Of a stretch of 64,000 nt of DNA, positions 1-13,681 are shown piece after piece. Location: the NCBI RefSeq assembly GCF_003672135.1, contig NC_039508.1, positions 13,465,945 through 13,529,944 on the forward strand, given 5' to 3'. Origin of the DNA: Ooceraea biroi (lineage: Eukaryota; Arthropoda; Insecta; Hymenoptera; Formicidae). The position numbers and the translations under genes are program-made. Numbering within the stretch: position 1 is the first letter of the stretch; each line of letters begins with the position of its first letter. Below the pieces are notes generated by a model that was not told where the DNA came from, did not search any database, and saw only the letters and a list, made by a program, of their open reading frames with translations.

Positions 1-1240
1 ACATTACGATTTTACGACTCGCGAAGCGGAGTTCTACTGGATCGCCTAGACTCATCCGCGCGTATATTTAATTAAAGGAATTAGAGACGATATTACGCGG
101 CGGCTCGGTTGCCGGATTACGTCGTCGCCCCTTCTGCCGCGCGCATGCACAGGGAAGCATCCACGTGTATCTATCCCACGAGACTTTTTGCTTATCCAGA
201 TTTCCCACCGAGATCGCGGCCACTACCCCGCGACTCCCGCGGGAACGGAAAGTAAGTCGGCGAAATGAACTCGCGCGCGAGTCTTCCCGCGGGAGCGAAT
301 TAAATGCAGCGTGACGCGACTTGCGCTTGGAACGGCGCATTGCATGTACGAATTCAGCACGCGAGAACATTTTTCCGTCCAGGCACAATAATTTCGAGTA
401 CAAGTAAATTTCAATCTCGACTCTCAACTATCAACTTTCAACTTCTACTCTTGGGTCTGTTAGGGGACTCCATTGATTCTACTTAAGATAGCACGAATCG
501 GAGCAGTTTTTTAAATTTCTACAGGCAATTGCACAAGTCGCGATGAATGTAATCGAGCGAAAATCTGAAGAACGAAGCAACTTTATTACTCTGTCTTGCA
601 CTCGAACTTGGCCGTTACTCAAAAACCTCATTAGACTTTCGAGGATCATCTTGTCTCTAGAATGAAGGAAGGGTTTAAGTAGTTTAGGATTAATCTGACC
701 TATTACTTTTCTACGAAATACAAAATGAAGGAATCACTGCATTCAATGATGGCCCTCGATTAAATACCTGTCATAAAGACGATACTAAATTAATCTTTAA
801 GTAAATTTCTATTATTTCATTATACAAAAAAATGTTAATCGATGAATTTATAAAAGGACGTTCATTATTGTTTTAATTAATATTTTTATCATATTCCGTA
901 TAATAATCTTTCAAGCAACTGACAAGATACTGGGGCGCGGTCCTTCATTAGTACTCTTCGAGATTCAAGTCAATTTTCTTGGTGATTTCCTTCCGAAATA
1001 TTCAAATAAAGAGCTTGCCGTCTGATCTCCCCATCGACGCGACCGAACGAGTTCAAAGAGCGTCGCTTCTTAATGATTCAGTTCCTTGCATATTTCACGT
1101 TTTACACGGCATGTCCATACGCGACACGCGCGCGGAGAAGGATTCGTTATCTCAAGAAGATCCTTCATCCTGGATTACAAACGACAAAGGAATAAATTGT
1201 TTTCGAGAAATCTGTCGGGCAACGAATCGGAGCTCTCGCT

Positions 1241-1450
1241 AATAGCGCTCACTCCTCTCTCTCTCTCTCACTCGACTCTCTCCTCGTTCTTCCCTTCGCC
1301 TTCCTTGAAGGGTAGCGCGAGCGAGCAATACTCTCCGTTAGAGGAACTCACCCTCTCCGAGTACTGTCCCCCTCCTAATTTTACTTCTCCCTCTTTTTTC
1401 TTCCCTATCTCTTTCTCGCTCCGTCCTTATTCCTCTCCTTCAGAAAACAG
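1241..1450. repeat. Pyrimidine-rich tract
   Basis: The plus strand is dominated by C and T, with a (CT)n core near 1256-1270. It is followed after about 40 bases by the purine-rich tract at 1490-1835, so the strand bias flips sharply. Such tracts are binding substrates for GAGA-type factors in insects; that use is inference here. Confidence 0.7.
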
Positions 1451-1489
1451 AAGCATATAAGAGACTGCGAGTGAAGCGGCAAGAGCAAA

Positions 1490-1835
1490 TGTGTGAGTCG
1501 AAGGAGGGGAGACAACTGCATAGAAAGGTGAAAAGAAAGAAGGCAGAAGTTCGAGCGAGAGAGAAACAGAGAAAGAGAACTCGAGTGCAACGAGTCGTGC
1601 ATGTGCACTGTGAGTGCGCGCGGGTTCTCTCGCGAACGCGTGTCTGTCGACACGCACGCGTGTGTACGCCGGCGGAAGCGCACAGAAGCTTCGTCTCTTC
1701 TCGACGACGACGAGAGAACGGAGCGAAGGAGAGAGAGAAAGAGAACGAGAGAAGAGAGCGGTAGAAGCAGGAAGACAGAGAGGAAGAGAGAAAGAGAAAA
1801 GGGAGAAAGAGAAAGAGAGGGAGAGAGAATCTCTT
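1490..1835. repeat. Purine-rich GA tract
   Basis: The plus strand is almost all G and A, with many GAGAG and AAGAGA units and a less pure GC-containing middle (about 1590-1690). The frames through it encode only low-complexity Arg/Glu/Lys sequence and are not taken as genes. A possible splice donor (ATAG followed by GTGAGC) at 1851-1860 directly after the tract would fit a leader exon, but nothing else supports one. Confidence 0.7.
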
Positions 1836-3085
1836 CGAAGACTCATGGGTATAGGTGAGCCTCTATAGAAGGTCCGATGGGCGTGGTGCCTGTGACGGTT
1901 TTCGCCCAATGGGAATTCAGGATCCTCCTGGCTAGAAGGACAATGTGCATGGGCACTTTGTGTGCGATGGAGACCATCCACCTCCTCGACAAAGAACGCG
2001 AAGTCGAATCGAAACGCGACATCCCCGAGAAACCGATTGCCGCCGTGCGTGGCAATCCTTCTGGACCATCATCGGCGAACGAGAGCACCGGTGAACGGGA
2101 TCGCCGATCGCGATCCAACGTCATGTCACTCGATGTTTTCGGAGTTTCGTCAAACCGGAGCGAGAATTGGACACTCGAGATGTAGGCGCGACTACCGATT
2201 CGTTGCAAAACGCTGCAAAAATCGCGAAACACTAATATCAAGCCTTTGCCTTGCGACGTTTTTATCGTGACGTTATGAGGGATTATTCTTTTACTCTCCG
2301 TTGGACATTTAAGTCTCACATCGAGCATATTCGGTTATTCGCGATGATAAAATCGCGTGCAAATGATTGATTTAATTATTTAGTGCATGAGGAATTACAT
2401 AGGTACTTTGTTATTATTTAATATGATCACGTAGATAATGATTGTGACTCTATATTGATCATGAAATCGATGTAATCTATTCCGCACAACGTCTTCGCAA
2501 ATTTTTATGCTGTGGATTGTGTACAATTGCCTTGTTACGAGTACAGCTTTGAGAAGAGAATAAAATGTAGAACGGAAAGGGAAAGCCGCAAAATTGTTTC
2601 GAGAAGCACAACTGCGACAGGTTGCGACCGTGAAAGCAGCGAATTACAGAAACTCACTATGATTGCGCTTTACATCCTTCTACCTGATGCGTCGCTAATT
2701 ATTTAATACAATAAATTGAGCGCGAAATTGACTCGCTCTGAATCACTGACAAAAGGCGACGCACCGTGGCGTCATTGTATTGAGAACTCGTAATCGGTAT
2801 TAACAATTCCTAAAATCGACCTGTATAAAAGAGTTAGAGACGCCGATCCGCGCGATCACATCCGCATATCCGATACGTGGCACGACCTGCGTTTCGATAG
2901 AGAGAATTTGCTCCGACTTGCAAGATCGATACCGGATGCTCGCGGTAAATTCTCCTCTCCCGTCTACGTCGCCGGAGCGCGCGTTTCTCCCGCATTGGCT
3001 ACTTCCCCTCACCTAAAAAATCCATCACCACCCACGGCGGAAGCTGATCGCCTCGACGTGACATAGAGCGGCGGCCGGACGAGAC

Positions 3086-3165
3086 ATGGAGAGGAAAAGG
3101 GAAAGAAAGAGAGAGAGAGAGAGAGAAAGAGGAAAGGAGACAGACAGAAAGAGAGGCCGTAGAGA
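3086..3165. repeat. GA-rich low-complexity tract
   Basis: This is a run of GA and GAAA units with a (GA)n core around 3110-3126. The reading frames across it are Arg/Glu/Lys-only and are judged non-coding. Confidence 0.75.
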
Positions 3166-6100
3166 GCGGGTGGAGCGGAGCCGAGGAGAATGGAAGATAG
3201 TCGGGAGGAAGAGGGCGAGGGAGAGAGGAAAGCCGTACGACGTACTGGTGGTCTCATTAAACGCAGCCTCGTATAACGCGACTACGTAATGAGAATCGGT
3301 TAATTAGAGCCGCGACGCGGGGCGGTTTCGTCTGGTACACACAGAGCGCATCACCCGTGTGCACACATTCGCATTACGTTCCCGTGTGGTGGAAAGGGGG
3401 AGAATATGCGCGCATAAAGTGTCAGAGAACGAAGAACCGTCGAAGGGCGAAAAGAGGAGTCGTCGGCGAACGCCAACGAGAAGGTAATGCGAGGAGCGAG
3501 AACGATTAAAAAAAGCAGCTACGTCGTAATTGGGGAACGATGTCGTTTTTTACCGTGTTTATTGTATTGTTGTTATATCTGCGCCTGAAGCGGTACTGAA
3601 GTCGTTAGTCCACGAATGTGAACACGAGCGAGCCTTGAAAATTGGACTTGTTCTTACATTCCCGAGAGAAACATTTTTGTATGTCTGTTACCGTAAGTGC
3701 GATATTTCTAAAGATATGCGACGCGGAAACGTTGCTCCCAGCATTAACAAACTTTCGGAAAATACAAACTAAATTAAACTTTTTTCTTAATTAATAAAAT
3801 ATTTCATCTTTTACAGATACTTTAGCCACATCCATCTTTATCGCAATTCATCGCAAAAATGCGATGAATACTTCAACGATGAATAGGTACCAATTCGGTG
3901 CAGCCATGAGATAACAGGGAACGCGATAAGCATCGCAAATTTTTCGTTCTGGTCGTCGTCCTCGTCGTCGTCATCATGGTTGCCGATAAAATGCCCTGAA
4001 ATGCACTGAAGAGCGCATTGACGCGGATTCCCGGCATTGTTTTCCACGTCGAGAATATCACGGAGGACCCATCGATGGAAGCCACGGAAACCCACGCCCG
4101 TTTTACTCCGCGCTCACCTCCTTTCGTGCTCGCTCGCTTCCAGGCACATTTTTAATTTCGCATTGTCGTCAACGTCAGCGTCGTCGTCGTCTTCATTGTC
4201 GTGGTACCTCCTTCTGCGAGAGCGCACCCGCCCACAGCGAGAAGTCGCATCGGTTCCCCTCTCGTGCTTGCGCCCCTATCTTCGACGTTGCATTACGAAC
4301 ATTTCTGGCATATAATGAACGAAGATGACGGTATCACAACCGCGTCCTGCGAGCCTGTCGTCGCTGTCATTTTGCGTCTCTTCTCCATCTCCAATTTCTC
4401 GTCCGGTCGTTGGATGGTTTAAATATTCGATGGGATAATTACGAAGTAATTCGAGATACTTGGGAGTGTTCTATGTTACTTCGCAGGCTTCCCGTTTGCC
4501 AAGGAGTTCTATTTTCCTTCGACTTTGATTATTCATATTTGTGCAATAAGAGCAACGCACATAAGCAATTAGACATGTAAGTAATTTTAAACGATAGAAG
4601 ATTGGCGCAGTTACGCGTGCTAATGTGTGTTTTATATTTCTTAATCCGTTGTGGATTTTACATGAGTAATGAACATACGCTTCCTTTTGTTAATTTCATC
4701 GACTATGGAAATCTATACGATACATTCATTGTATCGATACGTAGAACTGCTTGGAAACTCTTTGACGAGCAAGAGCTTCCTTTGATGATGAATATCATCA
4801 CTCTTTGATGAATAAAAAAGATAAAAAAACGGCAGATGTTTTTGAAGACGCAGCCAGCGGTAGCGCGATAATGAATTCTGCACGACGAGTGGAAGAAAAT
4901 GTAAAGACAGAAGAAATACAAAAGCGAGAAGAAAGAGGAGCACTGTCATTCAGGCATAAGCGATATTCATTATTCTACCTTCCTAAATAACGTTACCTGC
5001 GAGCCTGCGAATAGAACTTGCATAGGAACTTGCTTGCACCGCGTTTCGCTCTCAAAATAGCGAATAACCATAAAGAAGAATTAAATCGTGAGTTCAGTTC
5101 TTCGTTAAACTACCATATTATATATCAATTTACAAAAATCGAGAGAGCAATCTGCATGGTGACAAAAAAGGCAAAAGTCTCGATGTCGTAATTATATGTT
5201 AATTAAATTTTACGCGTGATTATTTTGTTTGTTCCATAACGTCTCCTTTTTTTCAAGCCACCCGGTATGTCGGGTTCATGTCTCAGCTAGCTCGCACCCC
5301 AGGCACCTCGAGCGTTCGTTCGCAGATGGCGCCACGAAGTCCATCGGCACCCTGGCAGTATCAATCGCGGATCGTCGCCTCTCTTTCGCAATTAATTGCA
5401 TACCGGATGGATCGATTTTACTTTGCAAAGGCGCACGAGTGTGGGAAACAGAGGCTCGATTATTCCGTGGAAGTCTGCGGTAACAACAGCAACAATCGAG
5501 AGAAGAGCCTACGGGCTCAGTGTCCGCGCGCGCGCAGGCGGCCGCCGCGATTGGCGGCGTTTGTAACGACCAATTAAGAGAATTAAGAGTCATTAATTAG
5601 CATTCACTTCCTTCCCGGCTCGCTGACGCGCGCGCAACGAGGAATTCTTTGCGCTGTGGGCGCATTATTGGCTGAATGCCTTCCCGGTACTCGTTTAAGC
5701 CGAGACCGATTCGAACACCGCCTTCGGACTTCCGCTTCAGGCTTCAATAAATCCGACCTTTTTGCCTAAACGCTCGCCGAGAATACTCTCACCTCGTTTA
5801 TATGTGATTTTATGCGTCGGTTAGCTCGCCGGTGGTGAAAAAAAAACCCGTTCCGGCGCGGGCGGAGACCGTGTGAACCAGAATTCCCGCGAAATTAACG
5901 TTGAGAGTCGGTCGATTTAATTTTGCCGAGAGTTGCATAAAACATATGAAAAGAGAGAGAGAAAGAAAGAGAGAGAAAAGTGCCGGTTGACAGTAAATGA
6001 GAATATTCTTTATCAAATTTATCAAGAGCGAGTAATTTCACACATTGTTCTTTTTAACCAAATACAAAAGTTACGTAAGATTCATCCCCATGCAATCAGC

Positions 6101-9100
6101 ATCAAAAGGGATACTTCACACAATTTCGTATTCATCTTTTTCTCCAAAATATTCGCTGAAAGTTTGTCTTATAAATATGGATTGCATCACGAAAATTTCT
6201 TAACGACGTATCTCCACTCTGCAAAGATTTTAGTTACGGTTAACAGTACTCATACGTTACGTTCACGAATTGCGCCACCGCGACGGTGCTCTACTGCAGA
6301 ACCGCTATCGCGCATAATATTTCGAAAAATACGTTATTAGCACAACGGCAAGAGATTATCGTCGCATCCGCTGATAAATGTTACGCACACTCGGCCGCGC
6401 GATTCCATACGCCGCAAGGAGGAGCAAGAGGAGATGGCGGAGGGGTGCAAGACGGAGGACACGATCGCGTAATCTACGTATGCAGGAATAAAGAGGGGCA
6501 GGAGAAAAGAAAGAACGAGCGAGTGAGACGGAGAGGCAGAAAGGGGAAGGGAAAACACGCGTGGTGCGACAGAGACTAGAGGGGGATGAAGAGAGAACGG
6601 GAGGAGGGCGGCATCCTTTGATCTCGCACGCACACACGAGCCGCGCGGGGCAAAAAGGACACGCGCATATCTTCCGCAAAAAGACCCATACATATTCATG
6701 ATCGGCACACGCACGAGCGCGCGCATGCACGCACGTATACAGACGGCTTTTGTTTAACGCCGTGCGCACGCATATTGTGCGTATGCACGCCATGAATTTG
6801 TATACCCGGGCTAGAGAAGTGCGCGCCGCGTAGAATGTGCGGGAGAAGTTTCCGCACTTAACTAAGCGTTCGAGAGTGCTCTTCCCTCCCCGCCGCAGTT
6901 CCACCTACATACGTTTCCATCCACCCTCACATTCATTCTCCGTGCGTGCGCGTGTGCGTTCGCGCGACTACGAAAGGGGATGGCATCGATAACGAAGGTA
7001 GAAGCCAATGGATGTGATACCGGATATTGAAATTATACACGTACCACCGATAGTGCGCACAGATTTGCGCACTTATTTAATATGATACTAACACAACGGT
7101 AAAACAGTTACAAGGAATAAATACCGTAATATATGCAGGATATATGAATAAAATATTGTAAAACTTTTATACAGGCTACAAAAAGAAATATTTCTTTGAT
7201 ACCCAAAGAGTGCATGATGATTAATCATCATCCTTCTTATTTTTCCACTATCTTCTTATCTTTCCATCTTACATTATAAAAATTTCTTATTACTAACTTT
7301 ATTCAACTAAAGATATTTTATTCGTATATCGAAGAAAAAACGAAAAATGCACTGGCCGAATTTTGTTTCAAGAGACGAGGACAGCGAGAATTGCGAAGTA
7401 CGTTGGCGTCGATTGGCGAAACGGCGGCGGGCGATTCTCGTCACGCCCGGGGGCGCCTGGCGCCCGCGATTTACCTGCGAGAAACATTTCCGCCCCAACG
7501 AAAAGCGCCCGGCCGGGGCCCTACACGATCGATTCCACGTGAATTACATCGGAGAATGCGCGGTCGTATTCGTCGAACGAGTGTGTTTCGCCGATTCGCG
7601 CTCGCTTCGAATTCTCCACCGCTAAGAGATCGAGGTAATTTATTTCTTTACGTTTTATTCGTTTTCTAATAAACACCAATTATGTCATTGACAAACACCG
7701 TCAATGAAACATATTTAAAAATTATCTAACCCTAAAGTAGGGTATGAATTTATGAGAAAAGGAAACATTAATATTTAATACATTAAGAAGAGGAAAGAAA
7801 AAATACAGCGGTGTCTGGGAACCGAGTCAAGAAATGTTTTTGCCGGCCTGCTCGATTTGCACACCGGAAAATTGAATAAGCGGACAAAGTCCTGGAAGCC
7901 AAGAATCGAAGACTGTCCATCCTGCAGTTGGAATATCCAGAATCGTTAGCGGGATCCTGGAAATCCTGAAAGGGACGATTCCAGAACGCCGGGCGGTCTT
8001 GTCCAGCATGTGGAATTATGTAAGATCGTGGGGGTCGTCTGGAATTCGCAAGGGCGGCGCTTTTTGAATCGCGGATCCTTTCTCGGAAGCGGGAGGATCA
8101 TGTCGTCGCTCCTATTCGTGTCGTCGCTATCCACCGACCGATCGACCGACCGTGCAATCGCGACTATTCAATCGCAAACTCTTCCCTCCGCGGTAATAAT
8201 TTAACATTTCATGCAATCAAATATATATCACGTAATCGACTAGCGATATTAATGATATTTAACCTTTTCTGTTTCGAATTAAACTAAACGCGAAAGTCTG
8301 AAATGTTTTTCTACATTTGAATTCAATCAGGCGTGTAAGTGTAAGATACCGTCTGTACGCTATGCTTTAATGGAATTAATTACCACTATCGCTGGGCGAT
8401 ATTATATATTCCGTTGCTGATTTTCATCACGAAGTGCGTTCGTGAGATGCCGAGCAAACTCAAGAGCGGTAACGATTTTCCTGAATCTCATCGGTCGGCA
8501 GCTGCACAAAGATCGCAAGATGTAGCCGGAAGCAACCGCGAAAACGCTGTCGCCGCGATGGAAGCGCGCGGGATATGAAGGAGATGGCACGAGCGAAGGA
8601 AGAAGCAGGACCGATGTATAAAAGAAGCGCGGGGAGGCAGAGGAACGCCGTGGACCACCCGAGAGAGAAGTTCAGGACTGGTTGGGAACCGGTGGCGCAC
8701 GCCGTACCTTTGGGGGGTCCCTTATCTTATTTGCTCACCCGGGACCATCCGGAATCGGCGGAGCCTGTCCGCGGACTCTTCGCAAGAGCTCCGCGGCGTC
8801 CCGTTATCGACGGACAGTCTGCGTTCGTGCACACGGTCGATCCTAGATGCATCCGCACTCCTCAAAATCGGAGTTTCATGACACCCTTCGTGACACTTCG
8901 ACCTCCGAGCGTCGATCAACCGACAATCGAACGACATGGGCATTCCTTATTCGTGAATGACGAAACCGCTTCCCACGTGCGAGTTCTTCTGCACGCGGTC
9001 GCGGAGCATAGTCCGCAAGTAATTAGGGCTCATTAGCCACGAAATCAATTCCGCCGCGGGTTTATTATCGCTCGCGGATAGTCGGATTGCCCGAATATTT

Positions 9101-10016
9101 TACGGCTGGTCGAGTATCTTCGCCACACTGGCGCTTCCGATAATCCCGTTGTCCCGGAATTCGAGGCCGAGTGCATAGTCGTCGAAGGAGCACGGAGAGA
9201 AGGACCGGCGGAGGGATAAAAAGGACGCGGGGCACAGGGGGAGAGAGATTCTCACTGTGAGAAGAGTATACGTGTGCACGGGAGACGTGAGATCCGTTGG
9301 ACCCGCATGCGGACCTTATTGTATCCCGAAAGGGCATACACAGTAGGTACCTTAATGTCGGCACGGATGAAAGCGTGGGCCCTCCTTTGTCTTTCGCTCG
9401 CGAAGCTGCGGCGCAGCAAGTAGCGTGCTCTGCGGGTAGCCCTGCGCCATTCCGGGACTACCGTTCCAGGTTTCTATCTCTCCCGCTTCTTCGGTCCTTC
9501 CTGCTCTCGCGGAGTCGCGGAGAAAACGTATGAAGGAACGAACGCATCGGGTAACTTCGATATTTCTAGAGTGAAACTCGCCAAGACTCGCCACGAGTAC
9601 GAGGCGTCATTTATTTAACGCGCTGACGGACATACGGGAGATACGGGTCTCGAGGAAGAAACGTCCACAAAGAGTAACTTCGTGTCGCGGTAAAAATACC
9701 TGTACAGCCGTCGACCATCGTCCACTAATTACAGCGAAATTTATGACAGCCGTTTATGGTAATTTTGTGATTAAGCAAATTTTATATTAGGCCGATCAAA
9801 TGCTCCGATACGCGATACCGCAACCGCTCCTTCCTTTAAAAACCACCCAGGCACGATCGGCGTGCTCCTTCTGGGAAGAGTCTTCGGCGATGGTACCACG
9901 GTTGGTACCTCCGGCACAAAAGGCGGATCCCCGGCGGATTATTAATGTCAAGACGTCACCGGGCACGTAGCTGCATATTCCGTGGAGTTGCATGCTGAGG
10001 CGCAAAGACGATTCGC

Positions 10017-10050
10017 GGCGACGACGGCGGCGACGACGACGACGACGACA
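10017..10050. repeat. (CGA)n trinucleotide repeat
   Basis: An imperfect run of CGA/ACG units. It would read as poly-Thr/Ala or poly-Arg depending on frame and lies inside an unrecognised open frame at 9982-10461, which I do not call a gene. The same unit recurs at 13284-13302 and 40437-40462, and in short form at about 30360, 30575 and 32065. Confidence 0.8.
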
Positions 10051-13000
10051 GGCTGCCACGAGGACACAATATATAATTCCGCGTTCGCCGATAATTATTA
10101 TGACTTCCCAAGTTTCCTGCCGCACAATGGGTCTCGTCGCTGCTGGTTATTTCGAACTTATCCCTTCTGCGGCCTCCCCGCCGGTCTCCCGGCCACAGGC
10201 GAACCTGTCTCCGCGTTGTCGACGTCTTCTGCTAGTAATAAAGTGACATTAGCCGGCATGCGATTCCGCGATAAATTTTCGAAATTTATTCGTCCGGCCC
10301 TCTCGATGCCACCCCATCCTACCACCGCAGCGCATCACGCTCCCCCTTTCTGCGAACGATTTAAGTTTTTCGAATTCTCCGGTAAATGTTGCGTCAAGCT
10401 AATGGTTGGCATGTTGAACAGCGGCCTCGTGAGTCGTATCCGACTCGCTAACCAAGTCTGAGACTGACTGAATGAGACCACAAGTCTCGCATTTCGCTTC
10501 TATCAACACCTTGTCGATCGAGACTACCGATATCGAGAAACGACGAAATACTTTTGCTCACATTCAGTCGTTTCCAAGTGAACCACTTTTTTCAGAGAAG
10601 GATAATGTCGAGTCCATACGTTAGCGATGACGGAAGTATCGATTGAACCGCGACGGAAAATTTTCAACTTCCTTTCGAGGGCCTAATTTATGTGACTCTC
10701 CAACCAGCAACTGGCTAAGTTTACAGTTTGGCGGCTAGCAGTACCACTCGACCTCCGGCGGAGCGTGACAGCGCCAGATTTAAAGCATAAAGCAAATTAT
10801 AACTGGGAAAAGCAGGATGTCGTGCAAAGCGGCACACCTACGCACGTGTTCCGGCCACACAACGAAAATCGGTATCATGACTAATCCCCATCGAGTCACT
10901 CCATTCTGATTTGCCTAATTAGGACGCGCGGCGACCTAAAATCATATTCTAAATAATAGATTATCCGCACGGTATTTTGTTAAAAATATTTTTTTATGAT
11001 CACATTTACGATATGTAAACTGTAATTTTTAGTTCAACGTTTCTTTAGGAATAGTGTGGAAAAATTCTTATATTGTTATTATATGCAAGTCACACATAAA
11101 TTTTAGATATATTTTCTTATTAAAAATCATTGAAAATAAAAATCTTTCTGTACTTTTTATATTTTTCCTGCTTGTGATTGATTGCGTATTTATTCTCGGA
11201 AACGAATTCCTCTTTACCCTTTCGTGAATGCAAAAACTTTGATAATTGTCGGTTTGCAACGCAACGTCGCGACGATCAGTATGAACACCCGGAAAGGACC
11301 CATCCGTAATTCCGGAAGGCGACGACGTTTCGTGTTGTCCTCTCCGGTATGTTTCTAAAGACGTCCTGTCTGTCGTACGTCGTTCTGGCACAGGCAGCGG
11401 ATCCAACGTCGCTCACGCAAATTTGACGTTAACATCGCGAAACATTTAATTCGCCCCTCGTGCAACTCGAAATGGCACGCGATCGTCGAATACCCATGGC
11501 ATTTCAGCCTCATTGTCGCGATGCGCACTTCGGCCAACGTTAAATTGATTCAAACATTATTTGTTGAAATATCAGAACATCAATATTATTTAATATATAA
11601 AACCGTACGATATTTACGCAAAATCGAATAGTTTTCTTTTGCAAAATGGCATCCTGCAAAACACTCCAATTATTCTAATCAAAAAGTGGTTTATTCCGGT
11701 GACCAATAAACGTCACCCTCATGTTGCATTACGCGACGTCAATTGTCCCTCGATCGGTTCGCCACGGTTTCCCAGCAGAATATTAAGATGGCATCATACG
11801 ATAAAGCACCCCACCGAGTTTGCGAGCGATTCGGGCTAATTCAACTGCTCTTTCGGGGAGAACACGGAAGGCTATAGCCACGGAACGTGTCTCCGTTGAA
11901 ACATTCTGACAGGGTAAGCAGAGTCATCGATCGTTGATGGGTGATAGATGTATCGCGAACGACAATACGTCTTTCGGATAAGACATCGCTAAAACCACGA
12001 AAATCACAGCCCGACGAAAAAGCCAGATGACTCCCTCAAATTTACGATCACAAATTATAGAGATTATAATAAATAAGGAGCGCAAAATGAAAATTCGTGT
12101 ACAAATTCACACGCGGCAAAACTTCTTTACATAAAACAGGATTTAAAAATATTTGTAGTGTATAGCGTGTAAGTCCTAAACGGTATCGTCAAGATTTTGT
12201 CATTGAAAATAAAAAATGTGCATTAGACGCGACGTTAACTTATATTTTCGTCACATTATTCTAACGAAAAGATATTATCTTCGGCCGTCTCCCCGTTTTT
12301 CGTCGACTGGTACGAGCGAGGACGGAATGAGACGCCTCGCATTGCGATGGCAAATCTAATTGTTTAGGAATTGCACGAATCGCGAACAATTAGCTGCATG
12401 CACGCGTGCAAAGCCGAAGTTACTGGCGACTGCGGGTCGTAACAGTTATAATGACGGTGCATAAACGGTTGAATAATTTAAATTAATATCATGGCCAAGA
12501 AACGGCTAACGATCAGAATGGCTTTCTCGCCGAGGAAACGGCGATCCGCGCCTTCTTGCCGCATGTTGCGAGATATTCCCGAAGCCACCAGCAGCCTGGT
12601 ACACCGCGACGTTTACGTATGTGTGAGAATTGATCGCGCGATATTTACGATTCGTGGGCGGCCGCGTTAATGCTGCGCTTTAATTGCCCTTTCATTGAAA
12701 AAAAACGCTTAAATTAACGTCTGCGAAATGTGATGTTTGATTTCGCTCGCATTAACGATTGAATGCAAAATGTCAATGGATAAATTTACCATTTAAAACA
12801 AGAATGCGCTTTCTTGCATGTATACGCAGTCTCGTTTACGGGAAATTTCTCGGAAGAATTTCCACGTGTTCTCTTAGAATATTAAGGTAACAGTAATATC
12901 AATATTTTAAAACCGCGACGAATCAGCCGACGATTCGGCAAACATGACAAACGTCTGATCAGTGTCACGTGTCACGAAGACACGCGTTGAGAAATTATCC

Positions 13001-13283
13001 AGAAGACCTGCAAAGTTCTGACGGGGATAGGTAGAACGTCAGCGAACTCCGGGGAAACTTTAATAAGGACGATGCTCGACCGCGAGACGGAGGAGACAAG
13101 CGCGACGGGTGAATAAGGCGCACGGTCTTTCTAATTTCCAAAATTCGCACGACAGTCAAAAATCTGATGGACGCGCGACGAGGAGAGCAGAGTCGCCGGC
13201 GCGAGCGTGTACGCGCGTAAAGTAGGCAAGACAAAAGTTGCTAGAGCGGTTGACGTTAACGACCGGCTGTCACGAGACACGGC

Positions 13284-13302
13284 ACGACGACGACGACGAC
13301 GA
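13284..13302. repeat. (CGA)n trinucleotide repeat
   Basis: A short uninterrupted run of ACG units about 0.4 kb from the last recognised FANCJ exon, in sequence with no coding support. Confidence 0.75.
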
Positions 13303-13681
13303 AACGAGATTTTCGCGAGGCTCCGCGATAAATCTTAGGGGCAGACATAATCGCGGCGCAGAAAGCGCTGCATGAACACGATCGGTAGGGAATTAATGAA
13401 TATCATATGATGGATCGCACGAGGGCATGCACCATTCAGCCCCGGACGCGCGCGCAGATCCTTTTCGTTAACGTTATTCGGCGTATTAATTGGCTGCCCG
13501 CGGATTATCATACGATCGTTTAATCACGAAACACGATAATCTCGTTAATGGCTGGAGAATCACGTCGACATCTTGATGGCGCGACGAGCACACAAAGGGC
13601 AGTGAAATTTTTATGCTTAATTTTCTTGTAAAATTACACACCTAACGTATAATGTAATGTATACGTATGTCACGGACTCAC

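Larger units (their letters stand above)
1..13681. other. Gene-poor stretch, no supported gene
   Basis: I see no coding region with a recognisable domain or a convincing set of splice sites. Open frames of 100-190 codons occur on both strands, often overlapping each other, as expected where GC is high and stops are rare. The stretch holds GA/CT-rich tracts (1241-1450, 1490-1835, 3086-3165, 5940-5985, 6420-6600), a (CGA)n run at 10017-10050, and AT-rich intervals (780-900, 7080-7340). If the FANCJ gene at 13682-14497 is complete, this stretch lies inside or beyond its second coding intron. I looked for the remaining helicase motifs on the minus strand, such as a DEAH-box exon, and did not find them by eye. 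Confidence 0.5.

Noticed and set aside
1427..2328. Overlapping minus-strand frames of 184 and 161 codons and a plus-strand frame at 1877-2185
   Set aside because: Ser/Leu-rich translation of the CT/GA tract and mutually overlapping frames; no domain or supporting splice structure.
6356..6904. 182-codon minus-strand frame
   Set aside because: Low-complexity sequence through a GA-rich tract, shadowed by a second frame of 129 codons; no recognisable motif.
8575..9036. 153-codon plus-strand frame preceded by a TATA-like GTATAAAAG
   Set aside because: No domain, no supporting splice site, and the TATA-like sequence lies inside the frame itself.
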